38,574 nucleotides of DNA from an uncultured bacterium. Its GTDB lineage: Bacteria; Actinomycetota; Coriobacteriia; Coriobacteriales; Coriobacteriaceae. Numbering within the stretch: position 1 is the stretch's first letter; the number at the start of each line of letters is the position of its first letter. The position numbers and the translations under genes are program-made. Under the pieces are notes generated by a model. That model searched no databases and was not told the origin of the DNA. It was given only the letters and a program-made list of their open reading frames with translations. Of the stretch, positions 14,761 to 23,400 are shown piece after piece. Location: positions 1 through 38,574 of the forward strand of contig CAJMRN010000009.1 in the NCBI GenBank assembly GCA_905215815.1. The letters are read 5' to 3'.

Positions 14761-14948
14761 GCCAATTGTGGAGACAGGGACCTTAAGGGTTCCATAAAAC
14801 TGCTGGTAGGGGCCGTGTGCAACGCCATTGTTGCGCGCGGTCCCTCTTTTGTTGGCATTTGGTTTGCTTTTGGTTTGCTTCCGGTACTTACCCGCATGAA
14901 ACCTGCCCTCATTATCGAGGCAATGCAGGGAGCGGGAAAGGAGACCTC
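14761..14948 (+). other. intergenic region with weak hairpin and 11-bp tandem repeat
   Basis: The 188-base gap between rnhB and yraN holds no supported gene. AGGGACC (14776-14782) and GGTCCCT (14839-14845, followed by CTTTT) could close a long, weak hairpin that ends the rnhB message. TTTGGTTTGCT is repeated twice in tandem at 14858-14879. An in-frame extension of yraN to 14817 is open but has no ribosome site and does not resemble the family. Confidence 0.4.
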
Positions 14949-15434
14949 ATGTGCGCCGCAGGCAAACTAAGTAAGACTCAGCAGCTCAAGGAACGCTGGG
15001 AAGAGGGGGAGCTCGATTGCGGGTCGATCACGCCCGAGTTTATCAAGGGACTCAGTCCTCGCGAGCTCGGTATGCTGGGAGAGCTCATCGCGATCGACTA
15101 CTTTAACGAGCGCGGCTATGCATTGCTGGAACAAGGTTATCGATGCTCGGAGGGCGAGGCCGACCTCGTTCTGCTCGATGAGCTCGACGATGTGGTGGTG
15201 ATGGCTGAGGTCAAGACCAGGCGGGTTGCGCTGGATTGCGATACGCGGGTGTTTCCCGAGGAAGCGGTGAATGCCCAAAAGCAGCGGCGCTATCGTCGTA
15301 TCGCGAGTTGTTATCTCATGGATCATTATCCGCTCAAGGCGATACGCTTCGATGCCGTGGGCGTCACCATTCGCGGCGGGCATATCGCCGAGATCGAGCA
15401 CCAGTACAACGCGTTCGATTGGCAGGTTTCGTGA
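14949..15434 (+). CDS. yraN: YraN family (UPF0102) endonuclease-fold protein
   Basis: The 161-residue protein has a restriction-endonuclease-like fold pattern: GELIAIDYFNERGY, then GYRCSEGEADLVLLDE and VVMAEVKTRR, giving the E-D-ExK metal site. Biochemical function is not established; family members sit near DNA-processing genes. ATG 14949 follows AAAGGAG. About 40 residues precede the conserved core. The gene overlaps comM by one base (TGATG), so the two are translationally coupled. Confidence 0.88.
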   Translation: MCAAGKLSKTQQLKERWEEGELDCGSITPEFIKGLSPRELGMLGELIAIDYFNERGYALLEQGYRCSEGEADLVLLDELDDVVVMAEVKTRRVALDCDTRVFPEEAVNAQKQRRYRRIASCYLMDHYPLKAIRFDAVGVTIRGGHIAEIEHQYNAFDWQVS

Positions 15435-16957
15435 TGGCGTTCGAAACCTTTGCCGTTCACGCTGCCTGTATCCGCGGCGTCGAGGCGATTCCCGTCACGG
15501 TTGAGGTATCGCTTGCGGGCGGCATCCCGGGCATCCAGATGCTTGGCATCCCGAGTATGGAGGTCATGGAGTCGCGTGGGCGCATTCGCTGCGCGATGCG
15601 CTCTGCCGGATTCGAGATTCCGCGTTCGGGCATTACGGTCAATCTCGCGCCGGGGGATATCCGTAAGACCGGTAGCGGTTTTGACCTGCCGATAGCCATT
15701 GCGGTGCTTGCAGCTGACGGGCAGATTCCCCGCGATAATCTCGACCGCTGCCTCATTGCCGGCGAGCTCGGCTTGGATGGCACGGTGCTCCCCGTCAAGG
15801 GCGAGGTGGCGTTCCAGCTGCTGGCTCGTGACATGGGGCTGTTTTTTATCGCCGGCAGGTCCGACCAGCATGTTCCGCTGGCGGGGGTCGACTGCGGTTT
15901 TATCGATCATCTGTCGCAGCTTGCCCGCGGTATGGGCGAGGCGGCTCAGCACTATCTGGATTCCGAGGGCGTCGAGGCCACCTTTGAGCCTGAGCTCGAC
16001 TATGCCGACGTGTTGGGGCAGGAGGTCGCCAAGCGCGGCATAGCGCTTGCGGCGGCAGGGGAGCTGGGCTTGCTTATGATCGGCTCTCCGGGATCGGGCA
16101 AGACCATGCTTGCGCGTCGCATGACGGGGATCTTGCCCGAGCTTTCCGTTGAGGATCAGCAGGAGGCACTGTGTATCCATTCGGTCTTGGGTGAGAACAT
16201 CGATGGCTTGCTTGCAGGGCATCGGCCGTTTCGAAGCCCCCATCACAGCATTTCGACAGCGGGCCTTATTGGCGGAGGGCGCCCGGTGCATCCGGGCGAG
16301 ATCAGCCTTGCCCATGGCGGCGTGCTCTTTTTGGACGAGCTTGCCGAGTTTCCCACCGGTGTGCTGCAGACGCTCAGGCAGCCTATCGAGCGCGGCTATG
16401 TCAGGATCGTGCGCGTCGACGGCGCCTTTACGTTTCCCTCGCGCTTTCAGCTGCTCGCGGCGAGCAATCCCTGCCCCTGCGGCTTTTTGGGCGATCGCGA
16501 GGTTCCGTGTCGCTGCTCGGCATCGATGGTCGAGCGCTATCGGTCCAAGCTGCGCGGTCCTTTGGCCGACCGTATCGACCTGATGATCGACGTGACCCGC
16601 CCCGATCCGCAGGTGATTATCGAGGGCGCCGAGGGCATGTCGTCGGCCGAGCTTCGCGACTACGTTGTCCGCGGTAGGGCTTTTCGCGCCTGGCGCGAGT
16701 CCCGTATGGACGATGCGGATGCCGACGCCGAGGACGATGAGTCACGGTCCATTGACGGTGTCGTGTCGACCTTTGCACTCGACGAGGCCGCCGAGAAATG
16801 CGTGCTCGGCCTGTCGAAGCGCACGCATCTCACGGGGCGCGGCATCGTGCGCCTGGTGCGCATCGCGCGCACGATTGCCGATGTCGCCGAAAGCGAGCGG
16901 GTAACGCAAGATCATGTGCTCGAGGCCGCCATGTACCAGGGACGGAGGGACCAGTGA
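15434..16957 (+). CDS. comM: ComM/YifB family Mg chelatase-like AAA ATPase
   Basis: This is a 507-residue AAA+ ATPase. ComM in Vibrio is a branch-migration helicase used in natural transformation. The N-terminal ChlI-like domain covers residues 1 to about 170, with GIPSMEVMESRGRIRCA and NLAPGDIRKTGSGFDLP. Walker A is GSPGSGKTML and Walker B is LFLDELAEF. The zinc-like cysteine motif NPCPCGFLGDREVPCRC follows. ATG 15434 shares its first base with the yraN stop. The next gene, dprA, is coupled in the same way, so yraN-comM-dprA acts as one translational unit. Confidence 0.95.
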   Translation: MAFETFAVHAACIRGVEAIPVTVEVSLAGGIPGIQMLGIPSMEVMESRGRIRCAMRSAGFEIPRSGITVNLAPGDIRKTGSGFDLPIAIAVLAADGQIPRDNLDRCLIAGELGLDGTVLPVKGEVAFQLLARDMGLFFIAGRSDQHVPLAGVDCGFIDHLSQLARGMGEAAQHYLDSEGVEATFEPELDYADVLGQEVAKRGIALAAAGELGLLMIGSPGSGKTMLARRMTGILPELSVEDQQEALCIHSVLGENIDGLLAGHRPFRSPHHSISTAGLIGGGRPVHPGEISLAHGGVLFLDELAEFPTGVLQTLRQPIERGYVRIVRVDGAFTFPSRFQLLAASNPCPCGFLGDREVPCRCSASMVERYRSKLRGPLADRIDLMIDVTRPDPQVIIEGAEGMSSAELRDYVVRGRAFRAWRESRMDDADADAEDDESRSIDGVVSTFALDEAAEKCVLGLSKRTHLTGRGIVRLVRIARTIADVAESERVTQDHVLEAAMYQGRRDQ

Positions 16958-17889
16958 TGGACGAGAGCCGTTACGAACTGCATCCCGGTGATGGGCTGTT
17001 CCCCACAACTGTTCTGGAACTTCCCGATGTGCCGCAAACGCTGTTCGTGCGCGGCGACCCGGAGGTGCTCTCGACGCCGGCGCTCTCGATCATCGGTGCG
17101 CGCAAGGCGTCTCCCTACGGTCTTGCCGTCGCGGAGCTTGCCGCCAAGGTGGCCGTGGAAGCAGGGGTGACGGTGGTCTCGGGCGGCGCGGTCGGCTGCG
17201 ACCAGGCGTCAGGTTGGGTCGCGGTCAATGCCGGTGGCAGGCACGTCGTGGTGCTGGGCACGGGCGCCGACGTGGTCTACCCGCGTTCGAGTGCGGGGCT
17301 CATCGCGCGCACGATCGATACTGGCGGCGCGGTCGTTTCAATTTCGCCGTGGGGTATGGGACCGCGCAAGTTTGCCTTCCCGCGGCGTAACCGCGTGATC
17401 GCAGCGCTGTCGCAAGCGCTCTTCGTGTCGGAGGCCGGCATGCCCTCGGGCACGTTCTCGACGGCGGAGGCCGCCATGGACCTGGGGCGTGAACTGCTTG
17501 CGGTACCGGGCTCCATTTTGTCACCCGAGTCGCGCGGTACCAACTATCTTATCGCCAACGGCGCCTGCTGCATTATTGACGAGGAGTCCATCGAGATGGC
17601 CATCTCGCGAATCTACGGTACCCTGCGCTATTCGCGCCCCGATGCGCCCGGTATCGAAGATCTGGACCTCACGCAGCAGGCCGTGATGCATGCCCTCATC
17701 GCCTCGCCGCTCAAGGTCGATGACATCGCCGCACTCGTCTCGCTCGATGCCGTCGGTGTGCTCAAGCTCCTGGGCTCGCTCGAGCTCGAAGGTCTCATCG
17801 AGCGCATGATGGATGGAAGGTATGCGCCCTCCAAGTTTGCCCTTCACGCCCAGACGCCCTTCGGTCACAATGGAAAACGTGTCAATTAG
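16957..17889 (+). CDS. dprA: DNA-processing protein DprA
   Basis: DprA binds incoming single-stranded DNA and loads RecA during transformation. The 310-residue protein has the SMF/Rossmann core (residues about 40-240), including ALSIIGARKASPYG, FPRRNRVIAALS, EAGMPSGTFSTAEAAMDLGRELLAVPG and GTNYLIANGACCI. The C-terminal part (about 245-300) looks like the DprA winged helix. The motif usually written SGxAxGIDxxAH reads SGGAVGCDQASG here, a divergence at two conserved places. ATG 16957 overlaps the comM stop by one base. Confidence 0.92.
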   Translation: MDESRYELHPGDGLFPTTVLELPDVPQTLFVRGDPEVLSTPALSIIGARKASPYGLAVAELAAKVAVEAGVTVVSGGAVGCDQASGWVAVNAGGRHVVVLGTGADVVYPRSSAGLIARTIDTGGAVVSISPWGMGPRKFAFPRRNRVIAALSQALFVSEAGMPSGTFSTAEAAMDLGRELLAVPGSILSPESRGTNYLIANGACCIIDEESIEMAISRIYGTLRYSRPDAPGIEDLDLTQQAVMHALIASPLKVDDIAALVSLDAVGVLKLLGSLELEGLIERMMDGRYAPSKFALHAQTPFGHNGKRVN

Positions 17890-17903
17890 AAAGGTGTTTG
17901 CAG

Positions 17904-19241
17904 ATGCTGTTTGATCAGGTGACGGTTATCGGTGGCGGTCTGGCGGGATCGGAATGTGCGATTCAGCTGGCAGATCGCGGGTTCGCCGTAAAGCTGTGCG
18001 AGATGCGCCCGCAGGTGAGCTCTCCTGCCCACCATACCGATCATCTGGCCGAGCTCGTCTGCTCCAATTCGTTTAAGTCGACCCGACCCGATTCCGCCGC
18101 CGGCCTGCTGAAGGCCGAGCTTGAGCGTATGGGCTCGGTGCTGCTCGACTGTGCTCATCGCGCCGCTGTTCCCGCCGGCGGCGCCCTTGCGGTCGACCGT
18201 GTTGCATTCTCCGAGCTCGTCGAGGCCGAGGTTGCCGCCCGTCCCAATATCGAGGTCGTCCACGGTGAGGTCACCCAGATCCCCGAGGGTCATGTGGTTA
18301 TCGCCGCGGGCCCCTTGTGCTCGCCGGCATTGAGCGAGGAAGTCATGAAGCTTGTCGGTGGTGACGCCCTGGCGTTCTTTGACGCGGCCGCCCCGATTGT
18401 CGATGCCTCGACGCTCGATATGGACGTGCTGTTCTCGCAGTCGCGCTACGAGGAGCAGGGGAGTGGCGACTATCTCAATGCCCCGCTCAACAAGGAAGAG
18501 TACGAGGCCTTTATCGAGGCGCTCACCACGGCCGATCGCGTGGTGCTCAAGGACTTTGAGGGCGGGGACCTGTTCCAGGCCTGCCAGCCTGCCGAGGAGG
18601 TCGCGCGCACGGGCAAGGATGCCATCCGTTTTGGCGCCATGAAGCCCGTTGGACTCACCGACCCGCGCACCGGTCGCCGTCCTTGGGCGGCAATTCAGCT
18701 GCGCGCCGAGAACAAGGAGAAGACGGCCTATAACCTGGTTGGTTTCCAGACCAACCTGACCTTCGGCGAACAGAAGCGCGTCTTCCATATGGTTCCCGGC
18801 CTCGAGAACGCCGAGTTCTTCCGCTACGGCGTCATGCACCGCAACACCTTTGTTGATGCGCCGCACGTGCTCGATGGCACCTTTGCCGTTCCCGGCACGA
18901 GCGTGCGCCTTGCCGGTCAGATTACTGGTACCGAGGGGTACATGGAGGCCGTGGCGACGGGTCTGCTCGCCGCGCTCAACACCTATGCCGAGGCTATCGG
19001 TGCCGCGGGCGTCGAGCTGCCGCGCGTGGGCGCCCTGGGTGCGCTTGTGGGGTATGCGACCGATCCGGCTACGGTGGGCTACCAGCCCATGCACGTCAAC
19101 TTTGGTCTTGTGCCGCCGCTCGAGGACGGTAAGCGTCGCAGCAAGCGCGATCGTTACCAGGCTTACGCGGACCGCGCCCTCAAGGCCCTGGATGCCTATC
19201 TCGAAACGCGCTCCGATCTGTTTGGAGGCGAGAGGTCATAG
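17904..19241 (+). CDS. trmFO: folate-dependent tRNA (uracil-54-C5)-methyltransferase TrmFO
   Basis: TrmFO uses methylenetetrahydrofolate and FAD to form ribothymidine at U54 of tRNA. The N-terminal FAD motif is VIGGGLAGSECA. Conserved Cys53 lies in LVCSNSFKS. The C-terminal part includes FRYGVMHRNTF and AGQITGTEGYMEA. Length is 445 residues, normal for the family. ATG 17904 follows GAAAGGTG at about 7 bases; a TTG two codons earlier is possible. The stop TAG at 19239-19241 overlaps the proposed unusual xerC start. Confidence 0.95.
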   Translation: MLFDQVTVIGGGLAGSECAIQLADRGFAVKLCEMRPQVSSPAHHTDHLAELVCSNSFKSTRPDSAAGLLKAELERMGSVLLDCAHRAAVPAGGALAVDRVAFSELVEAEVAARPNIEVVHGEVTQIPEGHVVIAAGPLCSPALSEEVMKLVGGDALAFFDAAAPIVDASTLDMDVLFSQSRYEEQGSGDYLNAPLNKEEYEAFIEALTTADRVVLKDFEGGDLFQACQPAEEVARTGKDAIRFGAMKPVGLTDPRTGRRPWAAIQLRAENKEKTAYNLVGFQTNLTFGEQKRVFHMVPGLENAEFFRYGVMHRNTFVDAPHVLDGTFAVPGTSVRLAGQITGTEGYMEAVATGLLAALNTYAEAIGAAGVELPRVGALGALVGYATDPATVGYQPMHVNFGLVPPLEDGKRRSKRDRYQAYADRALKALDAYLETRSDLFGGERS

Positions 19242-20158
19242 CTTTTGACCTGTACGATGTCGTCGACTCGTTCATTGCCTACATTGCACGCGTCGAAGGG
19301 CTCGCTCCCAATACGGTAACCGCCTACGCCTCGCGGCTCGAGCGCTTCGCCGCGTGGTGTGACCGCGAGGGCATCGACGCTCGCGCCGCCGACGTACGGA
19401 CCGTTCGTTCCTATTTGGCCGAGCTTTCGCGTGGCCAGGTGGCGGCTCGGACCCTTGCGGCACACCTGTCTGCCATTCGCTCGCTCTATCGGTGGATGGC
19501 TGCCGAGGGAATCATTGAGGGCGATGCGGTCTCGGCGATATCCTCGCCCAAGCTGCCGCGCGATCTTCCCGGTGTTCTGACGACCCGGCAAGTCGAGTCG
19601 TTGCTCAAGACCCCTGACACCTCGACGCCTGCGGGGCTGCGCGATGCGGCGATGCTCGAGCTGCTCTATGCCTCCGGCGCGCGAATCTCGGAGCTCGCGG
19701 CGCTCAACGTGGAGTCTATTGGTTGGTCCGAGCGAACGCTGCGACTTTGGGGCAAGGGGAGCAAGGAGCGTATCGTGCCCCTGTATCGGCGCGCTCTCGA
19801 GGCGATCCGCCGCTATATTGAGGAGGGGAGGCCGCAGCTCCTTGCGCAGGCAAAGCGCGGCGACGGTGCGAACGGCGTTCATCCGCTGTTTATCTCGGCG
19901 CGTGGAAACCGTATGAGTGCCGCCATGCTCAGGAGGCGGTTCCACATGCTTGCGGCACTTGCCGGCATTCCTGCCGACATCGCACCGCATGCGATGCGCC
20001 ATACCTTTGCGACCGATCTGCTCGAGGGCGGCGCGGATCTGCGTTCGGTTCAGGAGCTGCTGGGGCATGCGAGCTTGTCCACGACGCAGATTTATACGCA
20101 TCTCACGCCCGACCGCCTCAAGCGCGCCGTGAGTCAGGCCCACCCCCGCGGTGAGTAG
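19238..20158 (+). CDS. xerC: tyrosine recombinase XerC (non-canonical start, probably ATA)
   Basis: XerC with XerD resolves chromosome dimers at dif. All catalytic residues are present, numbered from 19238: Arg149 (ARISEL), the Lys of GKGSKER, His251 and Arg254 (HAMRHTF), His277 (LGHAS) and Tyr286 (IYTHL). The N-terminal SAM-like domain (LYDVVDSFIAYIARVEG) is encoded upstream of the first in-frame TTG at 19415. Between the previous in-frame stop (19130) and 19415 there is no ATG, GTG or TTG. The best start is ATA 19238, 9 bases after GGAGG (19224-19228) and overlapping the trmFO stop; it gives 306 residues, the usual size. CTG 19250 is an alternative. Annotation from 19415 would lose the N-terminal domain. 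Confidence 0.85.
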   Translation: MAFDLYDVVDSFIAYIARVEGLAPNTVTAYASRLERFAAWCDREGIDARAADVRTVRSYLAELSRGQVAARTLAAHLSAIRSLYRWMAAEGIIEGDAVSAISSPKLPRDLPGVLTTRQVESLLKTPDTSTPAGLRDAAMLELLYASGARISELAALNVESIGWSERTLRLWGKGSKERIVPLYRRALEAIRRYIEEGRPQLLAQAKRGDGANGVHPLFISARGNRMSAAMLRRRFHMLAALAGIPADIAPHAMRHTFATDLLEGGADLRSVQELLGHASLSTTQIYTHLTPDRLKRAVSQAHPRGE

Positions 20159-20206
20159 GGGAAGGGCCTTTCTCGCCGCACCGAGGTGTGTGGTTTTGAT
20201 TGCGGG

Positions 20207-20235
20207 TTGGCAGGAAGGGGCAATCCTGCTATCAT
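20207..20235 (+). promoter_or_regulatory. promoter of rpsB-tsf
   Basis: TTGGCA (20207-20212) and TATCAT (20230-20235) are spaced by 17 bases. The following leader is about 135 bases long and includes a small hairpin (GTTGC/GCAAC followed by TTTTT) and a CCCGG/CCGGG pairing, which could carry S2-dependent regulation as in other bacteria. Confidence 0.65.
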
Positions 20236-20376
20236 TCATCGGGTTGCTTCACGGCAACAGGTTTTTATCACGCACGCGCGGCTACTTCATACCGTGGTGC
20301 CCGGGCTTTGGTAGCACATGTCCGGGTTGGTTTTGGAGGATGACCCCGCGCGGAGGCAAACCACAGGAGGTTTAAC

Positions 20377-21105
20377 ATGGCTACCAAGATTAATATCCGC
20401 ACCCTGCTCGAGGCCGGCTGCCACTTCGGTCATCAGACCCGTCGCTGGAACCCCAAGATGAAGCCGTTCATCTTCGGTGAGCGCAACGGCATCTACATCC
20501 TCGACCTTAAGCAGACCATCCTTGACGCCGACCAGGCCTACACCTTCGTCAAGAACGTCGCCAAGGGCGGCAACGTGCTGTTCGTCGGCACCAAGAAGCA
20601 GGCTCAGGAGGCCGTCAAGAACGCCGCTGAGCGCGCCAACATGCCTTACATCAACCAGCGTTGGCTTGGCGGTATGCTGACCAACTTCGTCACCATCCGC
20701 TCCCGCATCAACCGCATGGAGGAGCTCGAGGCCATGGTAGAGGACGGCCGCATGGCAGTCCTGCCCAAGAAGGAGCAGGCTGTTCTGGGTAAGGAGCTCG
20801 CTAAGCTCCAGACCAACCTCGGTGGCGCCCGCGACATGAAGGGTCTGCCCCAGGCTCTCTTCGTCATCGACACCAAGCGCGAGGAGAACGCCATCAAGGA
20901 GGCCCAGCGCCTGAACATCCCCGTCGTCGCCCTGATCGACACCAACTCCGATCCCGACGAGGTCGAGTACGGCATCCCCTGCAACGATGACGCCATCTCC
21001 GCTGTCACCCTTATGTGCGAGCTCATGGCCGACGCCTGCCTTGCTGGCTCCGGCAAGGAGCAGGTCTCCGTGGCCGAGATGGCCGCTGAGCCCAAGGCCG
21101 AGTAA
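20377..21105 (+). CDS. rpsB: 30S ribosomal protein S2
   Basis: The 242-residue protein of the small subunit has INIRTLLEAGCHFGHQTRRWNPKMKPFIFGERNGIYILDL-type sequence at the N-terminus (only short parts are diagnostic: GCHFGHQTRRWNPKM), QRWLGGMLTNF and GIPVVALIDTNSDP-like residues. ATG 20377 follows a strong AGGAGGT. tsf follows 45 bases later; rpsB-tsf is conserved across bacteria. Confidence 0.97.
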   Translation: MATKINIRTLLEAGCHFGHQTRRWNPKMKPFIFGERNGIYILDLKQTILDADQAYTFVKNVAKGGNVLFVGTKKQAQEAVKNAAERANMPYINQRWLGGMLTNFVTIRSRINRMEELEAMVEDGRMAVLPKKEQAVLGKELAKLQTNLGGARDMKGLPQALFVIDTKREENAIKEAQRLNIPVVALIDTNSDPDEVEYGIPCNDDAISAVTLMCELMADACLAGSGKEQVSVAEMAAEPKAE

Positions 21106-21150
21106 ATCAGTCCTATTTAAGTCTTTTTCATCTCTTTGAAAGGAACCACA

Positions 21151-22020
21151 ATGGCCCAGATTACTGCCGCTATGGTCAAGCAGCTCCGCGAGATGACCGA
21201 CTCCCCGATGATGGAGTGCAAGAAGGCTCTCGTCGAGGCTGACGGCGACATGGACGCCGCCGTCGACGTTCTGCGCAAGAACGGCCTCGCCAAGGCTGCC
21301 AAGAAGGCTGGCCGTGAGACCAACGAGGGCGCTGTCGCTGCGTTCGTCTCCGAGGATGGCAAGACCGGCGCTTTGCTCGAGCTCTCCTGCGAGACCGACT
21401 TCGTCGGCTCCAACGCCAAGTTCACCGGCTTTGCTTCCAAGGTCGCTGAGGTTGTCGCTACCACCGAGCCTGCTGACGTCGACGCTCTGCTCGAGAAGCC
21501 GATGGGTGAGGAGACCGTTTCTTCCGAGCTCACCGAGATGATTCACATCATGGGCGAGAACATGAAGATCTCTCGTTTCGCCGCCCGCAAGGCCGAGAAC
21601 GGCGCCCTCGCTTCTTACATCCACATGGGTGGTAAGATCGGCGTCCTCGTCGAGTTCGCTTTCGAGAAGGCCGAGACCGCTCAGGCCGACTCCTTCAAGA
21701 CCTTCGCTCATGACGTTGCCCTTCAGGTTGCCGCCGTCGCCCCGATTTGCGCTACCCGCGATCAGGTTCCGGCTGAGACCGTCGAGCACGAGAAGCAGAT
21801 CTACATGGCTCAGGCTGCCGAGTCCGGCAAGCCCGAGGCCATCCAGGAGAAGATGGCCGTTGGCCGTCTGGAGAAGTTCTACAAGCAGTCCGTGCTCACC
21901 GAGCAGGAGTTCATCAAGGACAGCTCCCTCACCATCAAGAAGTACGCTGAGCAGGTCTCCAAAGAGCTCGGCGATACCATTACCGTCGTTGCCTTCGACC
22001 GTCTGGTCCGTGGCGAGTAA
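21151..22020 (+). CDS. tsf: elongation factor Ts
   Basis: EF-Ts exchanges GDP for GTP on EF-Tu. The 289-residue protein starts MAQITAAMVKQLREMTDSPMM and has the conserved CKKALVEADGDMDAAV and CETDFVGSNAKF motifs. ATG 21151 follows GAAAGGAA; an in-frame ATG at 21136 lies upstream of that ribosome site and is rejected. A strong terminator follows. Confidence 0.97.
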   Translation: MAQITAAMVKQLREMTDSPMMECKKALVEADGDMDAAVDVLRKNGLAKAAKKAGRETNEGAVAAFVSEDGKTGALLELSCETDFVGSNAKFTGFASKVAEVVATTEPADVDALLEKPMGEETVSSELTEMIHIMGENMKISRFAARKAENGALASYIHMGGKIGVLVEFAFEKAETAQADSFKTFAHDVALQVAAVAPICATRDQVPAETVEHEKQIYMAQAAESGKPEAIQEKMAVGRLEKFYKQSVLTEQEFIKDSSLTIKKYAEQVSKELGDTITVVAFDRLVRGE

Positions 22021-22043
22021 ATAAGCTCTTGTAGCTGGTAATG

Positions 22044-22078
22044 AGCAGGCTGTGGGTTTTACTCACAGCCTGCTTTTT
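22044..22078 (+). terminator. intrinsic terminator after tsf
   Basis: AGCAGGCTGTG (22044-22054) pairs perfectly with CACAGCCTGCT (22064-22074) across a 9-base loop and is followed by TTTT. It separates rpsB-tsf from the pyrH operon. Confidence 0.92.
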
Positions 22079-22137
22079 CATGGCTCTTATCAGAGCCTTT
22101 GATATCATATTGAGAGTCTAATTAAAGGAGGATCGCT

Positions 22138-22860
22138 TTGTCCGACATCCGATATAAACGCGTGCTTCTGAAGCTTTCCGGCGAAGCACTGATGGGCGAC
22201 GGCCAATATGGCATCGACCCTAAGATTACCGATCATCTTGCCAAGCAGGTCAAGGAGCTGCTCGCCGTTGGTCACGAGGTCGGCGTCGTTGTCGGCGGCG
22301 GCAACATTTTCCGCGGCATGGCCGGCGCTGCCGGTGGCATGGAGCGTGCCCAGGCCGATTACATGGGAATGCTGGCAACCGTTATGAATGCGCTTGCCCT
22401 GCAGGATGCCTTCGAGCACAACGATGTTCCCTGCCGCGTGATGAGCGCTATTCAGATGAACGAGATCTGCGAGCCCTATATTCGCCGTCGCGCCATCAAC
22501 CACCTTTCCAAGGGCAACGTCGTTATTTTTGCCGCCGGTTCGGGCAATCCGTACTTTACGACCGACACCGCCGCGGCTCTTCGTGCCTGCGAGATCGGTG
22601 CCGAGATTCTGATTAAGGCCACCAAGGTTGACGGCATCTACGACAAGGATCCCGTCAAGTGCGCCGATGCCGTCCGTTTTGACAAGATTACCTATCACGA
22701 GGTTCTCGTCCGCGGTCTGCAGGTTATGGATTCTACGGCTACGGCACTGTGCCAGGATAACCGTATGCCGATTTTGGTCCTCAACATCGATGGCGAGGAC
22801 ACCGTCAAGCGCGCGCTTTCGGGTGAGCCCGTCGGCACGCTCGTCTATCAGGAGGATTAA
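22138..22860 (+). CDS. pyrH: UMP kinase
   Basis: PyrH phosphorylates UMP to UDP. The 240-residue amino-acid-kinase-fold protein has RVLLKLSGEALMG at the N-terminus, VVVGGGNIFRG, and the C-terminal TDTAAALRACEIGAEILIKATKVDG region. It starts at TTG 22138 behind AAAGGAGGA. It is followed by frr in 2 bases, the standard bacterial order. Promoter elements in the 60-base gap after the tsf terminator are not clear. Confidence 0.96.
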   Translation: MSDIRYKRVLLKLSGEALMGDGQYGIDPKITDHLAKQVKELLAVGHEVGVVVGGGNIFRGMAGAAGGMERAQADYMGMLATVMNALALQDAFEHNDVPCRVMSAIQMNEICEPYIRRRAINHLSKGNVVIFAAGSGNPYFTTDTAAALRACEIGAEILIKATKVDGIYDKDPVKCADAVRFDKITYHEVLVRGLQVMDSTATALCQDNRMPILVLNIDGEDTVKRALSGEPVGTLVYQED

Positions 22861-22862
22861 GC

Positions 22863-23399
22863 ATGGCAGAGAACATCACCGTCCACATGGACAAGTCGCT
22901 CGAGTCCCTCAAGCACAACTTCTCCAAGGTTCGCACGGGCCGCGCCAACGCTAACATTCTGTCCGATATCTCGGTCGATTACTACGGTGTTCCCACGCCG
23001 GTTACCCAGGTTGCCGCCGTTAAGACCCCCGAGGCTCACATGCTGCTTATCGAGCCCTGGGACAAAGCGCTCGTCAACGCCATCGTGAAGGCCATCAGCG
23101 CTTCCGATCTGGGCATTACTCCCAACTCTGACGGTACCGTCGTGCGCCTGCCGTTCCCGGCTCCCACCGAGGAGCGTCGTCGCGAGCTCGTCAAGGAGTG
23201 CCGCGAGTATGCTGAGCAGGCCAAGGTTTCCATCCGCAACATCCGTCGCGACTTTAACAACAAGCTCGAGCGCGACGAAGAGCTCACCGAGGACGATGTC
23301 CGTCGCGAGCAGGCCAAGGTCCAGAAGCATACCGATGAGTATGTTGCCAAGGTCGAGGAGCTTCTGAAGGAAAAAGAAGCCGAGGTCATGGAGATCTAA
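22863..23399 (+). CDS. frr: ribosome recycling factor
   Basis: RRF works with EF-G to split ribosomes after termination. The 178-residue protein has the FSKVRTGRANANIL motif, VRLPFPAPTEERRRELVK, and the long helical C-terminus. It is a little shorter than the common 185 residues because the N-terminus is short. Its ribosome site overlaps the end of pyrH. Confidence 0.96.
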   Translation: MAENITVHMDKSLESLKHNFSKVRTGRANANILSDISVDYYGVPTPVTQVAAVKTPEAHMLLIEPWDKALVNAIVKAISASDLGITPNSDGTVVRLPFPAPTEERRRELVKECREYAEQAKVSIRNIRRDFNNKLERDEELTEDDVRREQAKVQKHTDEYVAKVEELLKEKEAEVMEI

Positions 23400-23400
23400 G

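Noticed and set aside
14776..14845. Hairpin AGGGACC/GGTCCCT as a second copy of the long inverted-repeat element
   Set aside because: Only a short GGGAC-like core is shared with the 10210-10295 element, so similarity is no better than chance.
15236..15433. N-terminal extension of comM into yraN
   Set aside because: The extra 66 residues are the shadow of yraN in another frame. The ATG at 15434 overlaps the yraN stop and gives the family N-terminus.
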